64,000 nt of DNA from Hedera helix (Eukaryota; Streptophyta; Magnoliopsida; Apiales; Araliaceae), in the NCBI GenBank assembly GCA_947179155.2, contig OX359285.1, forward strand, positions 9,725,731-9,789,730, written 5' to 3'. Below, piece after piece: positions 33,540-44,291 of the stretch. How positions within the stretch are numbered: the first letter of the stretch is position 1; the number at the start of each line of letters is the position of its first letter. Position numbers and translations under genes: made by a program. Below the pieces are notes generated by a model that searched no databases, was not told the DNA's origin, and saw nothing but the letters and a program-made list of their open reading frames with translations.

Positions 33540-34120
33540 TCAGAAAGTGTAATTTTATGTAATATTAAAATTTGACATTTTAAATAATTATAATATTATT
33601 AATTGATTAACAATATTAATAAATCAGTAAAATATTATTAAAGCAATAATAATATTAGAAAATAAATAAAGTATAATTAAATGAATAATAATATTAAAAA
33701 ATTAAAAAATTATTATTAAATAGTTAATAATATTAGAAACTCAATAAAAAAATTATTAAATGAATAATAATATTAGAAAACGAATATAATTTTATTAAAT
33801 GATTAATAATATTAATAAATCAATAAAATATTATTAAACGAATAATAATATTAGAAAACGAATAAAATATTTAAATAAATAATAATATTAAAAAATAAAT
33901 AAAATATTATTAAATGATGAATAATATTAAGAACTCAATAAAATATTATTAAATGAATAATAATATTAAGAGTTGAATAAAATATTATTAAAGAATTAAT
34001 AATATTAAATAAAATATTATTAAATGATTAATAATATTAGAGATGGAATAAAGTATTATTTAGTTATTCATAATATTGTTAAAGGACTTAAATATTATTA
34101 TTTGAGTAATAATATTATAT
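33540..34120. repeat. AT-rich tandem array in the E LTR
   Basis: More than ten degenerate copies of a unit of roughly 30-60 bp built around AATAAAATATTATTAAATGA and AATAATATTA. Confidence 0.85.
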
Positions 34121-35204
34121 TGAAGTTTAAACTATATTAAATTATTAATATAAGTTTTATGTGATTAAAATATTATAGAATGATGATAATATTTCTAAGT
34201 GTTTAATATACATTTAATTATTTATTTATGTGATTAAGTGTTAGCAAATTAAGATATTCAAATATTATTATATAAACCTAGATACGATATTAATTGGAAG
34301 ATTAACTTTATTAATTGTTAGGTCTATTTAAAGGACATTAAATTGTATTGGTTAGCTGTAATCAACAATCAAGACAAGTTTCCTTTACTTAAACTTTTAT
34401 TTATTTTTGCAAGAATTTTAAGTGGTTTAATTATTGAAAATTAATCCACATCCATATTGTTTATGTATTCACACTTAGTGCATTTGAAGCTTGATAGTTC
34501 TTTGATTCATAAACTATTTAAGAATGTTTAAGCTAATTGTTTCAGCTAGACACAACATGTATAAATTCATTAACTTGAATATTTTTAAAAGTTTATCCAA
34601 ACCATTGGTTGGTGCGGATTTCTTATAGTAAGACTGAGAACGAACAACCCTAAATAAGGGGATTATATTTGGAAAACCGACCTTTGCGCAAGATATTTGA
34701 ATGTTATGCATATACATAAGATACAAGAGGCTGATCCCCTCGAATACTAAAACAATAAAAGGGTCAGATACATATCGGATTTCTTGTTCATTCACAATTA
34801 TTATATATTATTGAAAATTCTGAAGTTATTTCCCATTCCATCTTGATATATAAATCTTGTACTTATTGTTCTTATACTTGCTGCGCAAGCTAGTTGCTCA
34901 CCCTTGCTATGTTATGACCTATTTTTCAGTTAAGTCTGAATACTCCAAGAAAGACAAGGGAAAGGGAAAAACCAAAGCGTAGAATTAGCATATTATTAGT
35001 GTGACTGTTTAATGTTATTTAAATATTATAGATATTGTATGTTAATGTTAGAATACCTTGGGAATTGTATTACCTTTTTGTAAGGAACAGTGATGTATTA
35101 TTCTGTTAAGATTAATGAAGACTATGTATTTAGTTGTTATTATGTATTGGATTGTGAGCACTAAACACGAGGTTATAGAACCCGAATTTGGGGGCCTCAC
35201 AGGT

Positions 35205-35216
35205 TGGTATCAGAGC
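35205..35216 (+). other. Element E primer-binding site (tRNA-iMet type)
   Basis: TGGTATCAGAGC three bases after the LTR end CTCACA. Confidence 0.85.
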
Positions 35217-36966
35217 TATAGGTTATAGAACTTTAGGTTGTGAAACTTTAGGATACAACCTTAGAAGAGTCAACTCATTTAGAGTTATAGGAGATGAATT
35301 GTGGAAATTCATCAAGTCGAGTGGTAACACATTTAAATATACTTTCATTCATTAATGAATATATTTTATTACGATATTGATGTCGTTTTGTTTGTGTGAT
35401 TATAGGATGCCTGAAATCGGACAGTCTAGTCACACAATTGAGGAGGATTTCATTGATATCTATATGAATACTGCACAGCCACTGTTGGCTGAACTAAGGG
35501 AAGATCCTTAGTATAATCCAGAGATGGGGGATAGAGAAGAGTTAGTCAGAGCTAGGGTGATGAGGTGCTATAGTGAGGATGAGGTCAAGTCAGAGGAAGA
35601 GGAGGATGAGTTAGCTGATTATGTTGATGGCATGAGCACTACTGCCAATGACATCATCAAGGAGCTGACTACCAAGAATGACGAGCTAGAGGGTAGAGTT
35701 CTGCACTTGGAGGAGGAGAATCTGACCCACCAGCATTTGGAAGATCAGTACAAGGTAGTAGTTTATCAGTTCTCTGGCGAGAACACTGAGATGAAGGAGC
35801 AGATAGCAGATCTGGAGGAGCAAATGTAAGGGTATGAGAACTCCGTTGAGTATATTAGGTTGTTAGCCCATTAGATAATTGATCAGGATGCTGAGTTGAA
35901 TGCTAAATTAGCGGAGTCAGAGACTAGGTTAGCAAAGGCTGAGCTGAAGGTTCAACAGGTACAGGCAGAAAAAGAAGCCAACAAGGCCCACTAGCAGGAG
36001 GTGATAGAGGAAAGGATCAAGATGGAGATCTAGAGGGATGTTGCACATTGTCAAATACTTGAGCTGGAGGACGAGGTCCAAGCGAAGAGGGTGAAGATCG
36101 ATAGGATCAGTTATGTCTATCGCTAGACCTGGCAAACGGGTCGGGCCGGGCCAAAAATGGCCCAGATTTTTGTGGGCTAGGATATGCGAGCCCATGACTC
36201 GCCCGGGCTGGCCCGCGGGCCAATTTACATTTTTTTTAAATATTTTTTTATACAATTATGTCACAAATAATTTGAAACATTTTGTACTCATATATATTTA
36301 AAAGGAAGATTTCAACAATCAACATTTGTGTTTCCGTTAGAAGTACAAATATATTTTTCTTGAAGGTGTACAAATAACATGGATTACAAGGCATCCAAAA
36401 TGCAGTTCCTGAACCTGAAGACAGATTTCCTGAAGAGTGAAGACATATTGAGTAACCTGTTTAGCTGTGAACATTGTTCTTCCATAAACATTGTTCTTCC
36501 ACAATGCTTGAGTAACCTTTTTAGCATTAAAAATTTAAAATTATCCACTTGTTAACAAAAACATTACAGTTAATAACTTAATATTAACTAGCATTGGTTT
36601 GTGCTTCCAGTTGGAGTCAAATGATTGAGACATGCCAACTCTGGATTACCTCTAAGTATTACAAAATTAAAGCAAGCAAGTGAACACACTTAATGACTTA
36701 AAAGATTATTTATGCCTATAATAACATTTTACAAACAAAACAGTACAACTTGGCAAGCATAAAGCAGAAGTTATATAGGACCATCATTTGCAACCACTTT
36801 TTAAAGAACAATGCAACCATTAAATTTATGTTTAATAAAGTATCCAATTCTGCTACACAATTACAGCACAAGATTACCCTTTCTTAGTACTTGAAAAATC
36901 ACACAGAAAAATCAAAGAAATAGTCCAAAAAAAGCATAGTACTTACTAGTGAATAGTGAGTAATGT

Positions 36967-39301
36967 CTAGTCACTCCTAACACTTGTAATTTCGGCCACG
37001 TTAGAACCTTTTGACTCTTGATTTGCAACTAGCGGCACCAAAAGTTGGTCATCTGTAAGCCCATCATCTATATAAAACATACCAATTTTAAATATCAATA
37101 CCCAAAATTAAACTAAAAAACTACAATTAAAGTTATAAAAAAAAACTATAATTAAAGTTAAAAAAAAACTAGAACAAACCTTGTATTTCATATCCACAAA
37201 TCCAATTACGTCCACAAATTAATGCTTGTGCATTATCCGGTAGAAGTGAATTACGATATTTTGTGAGAACTTTTGCTCCAATGCTAAAAGCCGACTCCGA
37301 AGCAACCGTTGTAATCAGAATTGATAAGATATCATATGTCATCTTCGCCAGTATTGGATATCTATAATAACATAATATTTGAAAGTACTAAATAATCATT
37401 AGTCATGTGTAAAATAAAGGTATAAAACTAGAATAAAAAATAAGGATTGGGTACCTCTTAGAAAGCATTTTCCACTCTTCTAGAATATTAAAAGAAGATT
37501 TGTTCGTGACCATTTTTTCCTCTAAGTATTGTTCCAATTCCGTTCTTGTTGATGTAGTACCTTGCACTTCCCTCACAAACTCCTATTAGAAATTTGAAAC
37601 AAAATTCCATCAACATAAATATGTAATAATAGATAAATAAGCAAAAAATTAAAAAATATATAATACAGAAAAACTTTACTTACATCAAACTCATCATCAC
37701 TATGTTCACTTGTGTTAGTGGTGGCAATAGTTGAAGTCCCTACACCATCTTGAGGTTGTTGTGTACCATCTTTTGAGAACTCCATTACATATTCCATGTA
37801 CAAAGATTTCATAGCATCCACAATTTTCTTAACTTTTTTATTTATCACATGCTCATCCGTCTCAACTTTTTTCAATTTAAATTTTACAAATTGCACCTTA
37901 TACCGAGGGTCAAGAATAGTAGCTATGGACAAGATAACAACAGAGTCATTCCAATATTTTTCAAACTTCGACAACATCTCATTTGCCATGTTTCTAATTA
38001 CCTTAATCTCACAAGACTTATTAAACATTAAAAGTTCCTTGATCCTTAACACATGTAAGAAATACAGATTTGCTGTTGGATAACTCGTACCCAAAAAAGT
38101 TCTGTAATTTTCCAAAATGGTTTCAAGAAGGTAGTAATAGCTTGTGTTATTTCCCACTCATCATTTGATGGACAAGTTGTGTACGCTGATTCAACCATAG
38201 AATATTGAAAGCATACATCTTTAAATTTTAGAACACTATCAAGCATCTCCCATGTAGAATTCCATCTAGTTACACAATCCAAACGCAAACCTGATTCTAC
38301 TGACACATTCAATTGTTCACAACATGCAACAAACTTTAATAATCTACTTTCAGACCCCTTAATATATTTGACACTCTCTCTAATCTTGCGTAAAGGTTCA
38401 CTTACAATTTTCAAACCATCTTGAACAATGAGATTTAATATGTGAGCAGAACACCCAACATGGAAAAATGTACCATTGCAAAGCAAGTTTCCTCTCAAAT
38501 GAGCCTTCAAGAAATTTTGCATGTTGTAGTTGTTTGTTGCATTATCTAAAGTGAGAGAAAAGATCTTCTTTTCAATTCCCCAATCCTTCAAACACTCAAA
38601 TATGTTTTCTGATAAAAGAGTACCGGCATGCGGTAGGGAGAAATGACAGAAATTTATAATCCTACTGTGCAAAACAAAATAATGATCAATAAAGTGAGCG
38701 GTTAAACAAATATAACCCTCACTAGTACCGGACGGCCATAAATCGAAAGTAAGACAAATTCTACCGCGATGTTCTCAAATGCATGTTTCAATTTCACTTT
38801 CTCAAGCTTATAAATTTTAATACAATTCGCTTTGACAGTGTTTCTAGTATAAGATTTTGCATCCGGATTCAAATAATTATGCACTCTTTGTAATCCTTCA
38901 TGTTTAATAATAAAGAATGGATAGTTATGCATCATGATTGCTTCAGCCATTCTATCCCTATAAATGAGCTGACTAAATTTTCTATTACACATTTTTCCTT
39001 CATGATCTAGATACATTTCAGTCACATTTTGGTTAACTAAGTCGGGACATACCTTTTCACGTGTGTGTAAATTTCTAGTCCCATGAGAACTACCACCATC
39101 TCCAATAACATAGCTTTTAGTGCATGTTTTGCAAAATGCTCTCAACTTTTTGGTTATTGGATCTAGCTTTTTTTCATAGTGTTCCCAAATTGAACTTTCT
39201 TCCCTTTTTACACGTTTTGACTTCGAACCGTCAATTGGTTGTGTCAAATTATCTGAGCTTTCAACATCCCCATCAATCAAATCAACTGTTACACGATCCA
39301 T
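36967..39301 (-). pseudogene. hAT transposase (RICESLEEPER-like), four exons, two frameshifts
   Basis: The start is MDRVTVDLIDGD at 39301, after an intron-like acceptor (TTTTGCAG). Exon 1 (39301-37684) has a BED-type zinc finger (SIWEHYEKK, AFCKTC), then FDLWPSGTSEGYICLTAHFI, FSLTLDNATNNY, GCSAHILNLIVQDGL, RWNSTWEML and GTSYPTANLYF, which are hAT core motifs. Exons 2 (37582-37455), 3 (37361-37180) and 4 (37067-36967) carry the C-terminal dimerisation domain, with TVASESAFS and NSLLPDNAQALICGRNW; the stop is at 36967. The three internal introns have GT and AG ends. One shift lies near 38762 and another at a run of six T (38093-38098). The protein would bind the TIRs and excise the element; as read it is broken. 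Confidence 0.85.
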
Positions 39302-40731
39302 AATAACTCTGCAAAAAAAAAAAAATAGAAGAAATAAAATAAGTACATACTCACTCACTGACTCATAAACCATAGTCATAGAAGTTCCAACAAGGTACAT
39401 ATTCAATTTAGGCTCCGTTAAGCATAAAAGAAATAATATGCTCCTAAAAATTTAATATGAAAAGAAACATCTTGAAATTCACAATAATGTTTATAATAAT
39501 AATAAGCTTCATCCACCAATGACCAATCCCATCAAATTCTTCCTCAGCAGGGAAAGGAAAGGAATAAAGGAGAACATTAGAAACATTAAACAAGAAATTA
39601 CATTATTTTAAACACATTTCAAAAGGAAGTTCAGATGAAGTAATTGAATGAAAGCAATACCTCTTTTAATCCTTTATTCACAACTAAAGACCCCCTCCTC
39701 TAACAAATCCAAAAGACCAATGGACACATAAAGACAACAATTAGTAAAACTGTAAAACACTAAAACCCCAAACAAAGTATATTTTTTAATTCCAAAGGAT
39801 ATAAACTTGTACTGAATTTTTGTTTCCTTTAGCTTGATCAAGCAGAAGATAAATAATTTTCTTCATTTCTTTCTTTTTTAGGGGTGGGTCAGTTTACATA
39901 TATATAAGAGTCAACTGTTAGTTGTTACACAATGAGACAGTTTATACGTTTAACAGTATATTTTTATAGATTCCATTTGCAATATAAATAATGGAGTCAT
40001 ACGTAATGTATTATGTATGTATTTTTCTATTTGTCTAAACCTTTCAATGGAAGAACATTTGAATACACTTTTCTCAGCAGTTGTCTACAGAAAACAAATT
40101 AGTTATTTTTTGGTATTTCATTTGACTATTTGTTTTGCACATATGCAGCCATCAATTAGTATTAATTAATACTTATTATTATAGCTTAGTAAACTTAGTA
40201 TACTTATCCTAAAATGCTAACGCCAAACGAAAGAATCAAGTCCATACCATGAATTCAATGATCTGACTTCTGAGCGTATAGAACTATAATTTCCAAAGTT
40301 AAGGCAGAAAATAAATCCTAGGAATCCAAAGTTCCAAATGTTTGATGTTTGACAGTTGACTATACAAGATAACTCACTAACTCAGATAAGAGACATCTTG
40401 AATTTAGAGAGAGAGAGAGAGAGAGCAATTACCAGAGATTCTTATATGTCTATGTCTAGAAACCAAATCGATTCATTGTTTGGTGAAGTTTGGAATGGAG
40501 AAGAGTATGGAGATGAAACAAATGCATGAAGATCCTGTGGGTGTGGCTGCCAATTTAGGGTTTGCTGTTTGGAAGAGTTTGGATTTAGGAATAGGCGACT
40601 TAAGTCTGATTTCTAAAGTACTGAAGTAAGAGAGAGATAGTGGACTGGTGGGTTTTACTGGGTTACTTATTGAAGTAGTGAAGGGAAAGAAATAACAAAT
40701 ATGGTTGAAAATTAGATTTAAAACAACAAGT

Positions 40732-40810
40732 GGTTGTAGCTTAGTTGGTTTAAATGCTTATTTAATAACTTGGAGCCTTAGAGGTCTTGAGTTCTATCCC
40801 CACTCGCAGC
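40732..40810 (+). repeat. tRNA-like (SINE head-like) sequence near the hAT end
   Basis: TAGCTTAGTTGG (40737-40748) fits the Pol III A box, and GAGTTCTATCC (40789-40799) is a near match to the B box, at tRNA-like spacing. A short A-rich tract follows. It does not fold as a full tRNA by eye, so it is a tRNA-derived remnant and not a working tRNA gene. Confidence 0.45.
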
Positions 40811-41137
40811 ATTATTTTTATAAAAAAAAAAAAAATTACTAACTTGTGGGCGGGCCGGGCCAAAACGGGTAGGGCCAAAAGCAGCCCACCTCTGCATGGG
40901 TTAGAATTATTAAGCCCACGACCCATATTTTACGGGTTAGCCCGGCCCGACCCGCGGGGTCGGGCCTTTTTTGTCAGGTCTATCTATCGCTCTTCATTTG
41001 GTAGATTTCAGAGTAGGGTGTACTATTACCTAGGTGAGGAGGGTCAGTCCAGACACACTATCAATAGGAGCTTGGTGATGGCCATAGGGGATGATGAGTA
41101 TGGTGATGCGATTCGTCGGGGTATGCACAGTCATTAG

Positions 41138-41490
41138 TAGTAGTTATTTTATGACATTATATGCATATAGATGCATTAGAACCTAACTTTTGTTTTAACA
41201 GAGCGTTAGTATGTTGTAAATCCCAACTCTAGGAAGTTTATAGGATATGTTTATCTTAGATCCCATCTTTTGTAGCCTTTCAGGGATAGAGGCATTTATA
41301 GCAGTATGCTTATGATGTAAGGTGCTATGCACTATTATTTTAGCATATGAATGTAAATGCAGTTATATTTATATTTATATGTGTTGATGTGATTACTTGT
41401 ACTTTAGTTTTAACTGCTTAAGCAATAATATTAAAATAAAAGTAAAAAGATGAGATAAAAATAATAACTTAATTTTCTTTTAGATAGAAA
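41138..41490 (+). other. Element E spacer before gag
   Basis: Non-coding, AT-rich, ending in TTTTAGATAGAAA directly before the gag ATG. A similar AAATAGAAAA stands before the gag of element G. Confidence 0.5.
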
Positions 41491-43295
41491 ATGCCACCAC
41501 GTAGAAGAAATCAATTGCCACCACCGTCATCGGAAAAGTCAATTAATACAGAAGGGGTACCGTCGAATCCAGTGCAAGAGTTTGTGAAAATACTAATAGG
41601 AGCATTCCACGAATGTAACACTAACGCCATGGGAGCACCAAACCTTTTCGCTCCACTGGTTAACTTCATAGACATCAAACTAATAGGATGACCTGAGTTC
41701 CGAGGAACAACGGATCCAATAGAAGTGCATACCTAGATAGAGGAAATGAAAAAGGTCTTTAAGGTTGCACGTATAGCTGAAAAGCAAATGACAGCGTTTG
41801 CCACGAGAGGGAATTATCGCATGGATGAGATTTTAAGAACTACTTTTTGGAGAGCACACAAGCCAGAATGGAAGTTAAATTCTTGGAACTCAAACAGGGG
41901 AACATTCTAGTAGTAGATTACACAGCCAAATTCAATGAATTGGCAAGATTCACTCCACATCAGGTGGACACCGAGGCAAGAAAGGCAAGGAGGTTCGGGC
42001 AGGGACTGAAGCCCTAGGTTTTAGTAGAGTTGCAGTACTACAAATTAACAATTTTTCAACCTTGTTGGAGAAAGCCATCATACCAGAAGGTAAAAGTGAG
42101 GCCCTAACCAAGTACAACCAGGAACGTAATAAGAAGAGAAGTGAGGTGGAAGTAAAGAAGGAAGCAGCGGAGGCAGCAACTTGAACAAACGCAAGTGGAA
42201 CAACAACAGTTCGGGGAAACCTCAAGGAAGCAACCAGAAGAAGGGGAACAGATGCAGAAAGTGAGAGAAGAATCAATTAGAGGAATATATGAAGGGCAAG
42301 AACATCTACTATAATTGCAGGCAAGAAGGGCATATCGCTCCTAATTGTCCCAAACCAAATAAGTGAGGATGTTTCTCATATGGAGCTGTGGACCATTAGA
42401 TCAAGGATTGTCTTATGAGAAAAAATGACGGAGGAAGTGGAAATAAGGGTAGCAATAATAGGTTAACCATTGGAGGGCCAGTGCAACAGAACAAACCAAA
42501 AACACGGACTTTCAACATGACGATGCAAGACGTCGTGGAATCTAACGACGTGGTGTTAGGTATTATTCTGATCAATATTATAAATGCTTATGTATTGTTT
42601 GATTTGAGTGCTACCTGTTCATTTGTGTCTGATGATTTCGCTAGACGATTAGAATTGCCTAAAGAAAAACTAAAAAACCTAATGAACATAGAAGTTGCAA
42701 ATAAAAAAGTGATTCATATTGAGTATATACATAGAAATTATTGTGCGGAGATTAGGGGTTTCCAATACGCTTGGGGGAGTTTGATGTTATACTTGGAATG
42801 GATTGGTTGTTTAACCATGGAGCGGTAATTGATTATCAGAAGAGGTGTATACACCTTAAAACACTAAATAAGTATAAGGTCATATTTTATGACAGCAAAT
42901 CGTCAAGACAATCTTGTTGTCTAATGATGATGTAGGCCAAGAAATAATTAAAGAAATTATATGTAGGATATCTGGCACATGTAGTGGATACACAGATGGT
43001 GAATCCTGAGATAGAATAAATACCAGTAATTAAGGAGTTCATAGATGTTTTCCTATATGAACTGTCAAGTCTTCTGCTAGATATGGAGATAGAATTCGTA
43101 ATTGATTTAGTACCAGGGACAACATCGATATCAAAAGCACCATATAGGATTACTCCGGTAGAAATAAGGGAGTTGATGGTTTAGTTACAAGAGTTATTGG
43201 ATAGGAGGTACATTCAACCTAGTATTTCTCTATGGGGAGCACTGGTGCTATTTGTAAAGAAGAATGATAGATTGATGAGACTTTATATGGATTAT
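41491..43295 (+). pseudogene. Decayed gag, protease and RT start of element E
   Basis: Gag starts MPPRRRNQLPPPSSEKS and runs through VFKVARIAEKQMTAFA in several broken frames. A zinc knuckle remains near 42300 (YYNCRQEGHIAPNCPKP). A protease-like part follows (42500-42830) with DLSAT at the expected DSGAT active site. RT onset motifs FVIDLVPGTTSISKAPYRIT and WGALVLFVKKND reach 43270. Many stops and shifts are present. The sequence switches to copia RNase H within a 12-bp repeat (AGACTTTATATG at 43278 and 43296). Confidence 0.8.
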
Positions 43296-43307
43296 AGACT
43301 TTATATG

Positions 43308-43744
43308 TTGACTATGCAGGATGCAAAATAGACAGAAAGAGTGCAAGTGGAACTTGCCAGATGCTTGGTAGCAGACTTGTATCTTGGTTCAGTAAGAAGC
43401 AAAACTCAGTATCCACATCAACTGCAGAAGCTGAATATATAGCCGCAGGTAGTTGCTGTGCACAAATCCTATGAATGAATACTCGGCTTGCTGACTATGG
43501 GTTTGAGCTTAATTCAATCCCTATATACTGTGATAATACTATTGCAATTTCCATAACTCATAACCATGTCATGCATTCAAGAACTAAACACTTAGATATA
43601 AGATATCATTTCATTAGGGATCATGTACAAAATGGTAATATATTACTACACTATATCCCAACTGAAGAACAACTAGCAGATGTATTTACAAAACATTTAG
43701 ATGAATCAAGATTTAATAAACTAATAAGTGATTTAAGATGCTAA
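43308..43744 (+). pseudogene. Copia RNase H C-terminal fragment
   Basis: In one frame: DYAGCKIDRKSASGTCQMLG, VSWFSKKQNSVSTSTAEAEY, IYCDNTIAISITHNHVMHSR, TKHLDIRYHFIRDHV and EEQLADVFTKHLDESRF, all typical of Ty1/copia RNase H at the pol C-terminus. One in-frame TGA stands where a Trp is usual (near 43471). The ORF ends normally at 43744. It is 5' truncated, so there is no start. Confidence 0.88.
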
Positions 43745-43830
43745 ATCTATACTCTTGATATATATTTCATGTTTTGGAAGCTACTAACTCTGCAGGAAGA
43801 AAAGTGTTCAAGGAATAAAGTAAAGGAAGA

Positions 43831-44060
43831 GTTCGTAGAGCTCACTCAACGATCATCAAGCCGTGGATCGTAGAGTACACTTAAGTTCGTAGAGCCCACT
43901 TAACGATCGTCAAGCCAAGGATCGTAGAGTACACTACAAATCGTAGAGCTCACTCGTGGCTGTCAAGCCAAGGATCGCAGAGTACATCCCTGTCATAAAG
44001 CTAACTCAACGACCATCAAAACAAATGATCGTTATGTCAAGAAGGATCGTAAAGCTCAGG
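43831..44060. repeat. TCGTAGAG array, internal copy (element F)
   Basis: Three and a half units of about 52-54 bp, each with TCGTAGAGCYCACT, an ACGATCRTCAAGCC block and GGATCGTAGAGTACACT. It lies between pol and the third ORF and shares its core with the LTR array at 47481-47710. Confidence 0.88.
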
Positions 44061-44134
44061 GGGAGACAAAGGGCAAAATGGTCATCAATAAACTAAAAGT
44101 GTTCCTATCAAAACTTGACACGCGTCTCAGCAAA

Positions 44135-44242
44135 TATAGAGGGAAGTTTTAAATATTTTGAAAACTGCGCGTCGTTCATTATTCTTTTAAAATCAAAAAC
44201 CTAAACCTCTCTATCTCTCTCTCAAAAATCTAGAACCCTAAA
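44135..44242 (+). promoter_or_regulatory. Candidate core promoter of the F third ORF
   Basis: TATAGAG at 44135-44141, a CT-rich tract at 44206-44223 and a telo-box AACCCTAAA at 44234-44242, followed by the ATG at 44292. TATA, pyrimidine patch and telo-box in this order are common in plant promoters and leaders. No transcript evidence. Confidence 0.4.
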
Positions 44243-44291
44243 GTTTCAATACTCAGTTAAATCATTCTTCCTGTTTCAGAAAAACAATCAA

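Larger units (their letters stand above)
36124..40982 (-). mobile_element. hAT transposon, perfect target duplication
   Basis: 4859 bp flanked by the 8-bp duplication TCTATCGC (36116-36123 and 40983-40990). Inverted termini: TAGACCTGGCAAA on the left, TAGACCTGACAAA on the right (complement), each followed by GGGTCGGGCCGGGC within about 30 bp. It encodes one transposase gene on the minus strand. The ends and target site are intact. Confidence 0.95.
35407..41137 (+). pseudogene. Extra coiled-coil ORF before gag in element E, split by hAT
   Basis: Parts 35407-36123 and 40991-41137 join in one frame across the hAT target site, 288 codons in all. The start is MPEIGQSSHTIEED. The middle (DIIKELTTKNDELEGRVLHL, then LADLEEQM-type and ETRLAKAELKVQQVQAEKEA segments) is acidic and heptad-rich, a likely coiled coil. 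The end is VYYYLGEEGQSRHTINRS...MHSH and a stop. Five in-frame stops (TAG, TAA, TAG, TAG, TAG) lie where C-to-T changes of Gln codons would explain them. The intact chromovirus D has no such ORF: its gag begins about 200 nt after the LTR. Function unknown. Confidence 0.6.
29602..43295 (+). mobile_element. Element E: decayed Tekay/Del-like chromovirus, multiply interrupted
   Basis: A 5' LTR from 29602 (TGTAATGACC) to 35201 (...GGGGGCCTCACA), about 3.5 kb once element C is removed. A tRNA-iMet-type primer site follows at 35205-35216. Then come an extra 5' ORF, gag, protease and the start of RT, all decayed, ending abruptly near 43295 where copia sequence begins. The LTR end resembles those of elements C and D. 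Inserted in it are C (30142-32249) and a hAT element (36124-40982). It lies inside the CACTA transposase. No 3' LTR is present. Confidence 0.75.

Noticed and set aside
40732..40810. Functional tRNA gene
   Set aside because: The B box is imperfect and no complete cloverleaf is apparent.
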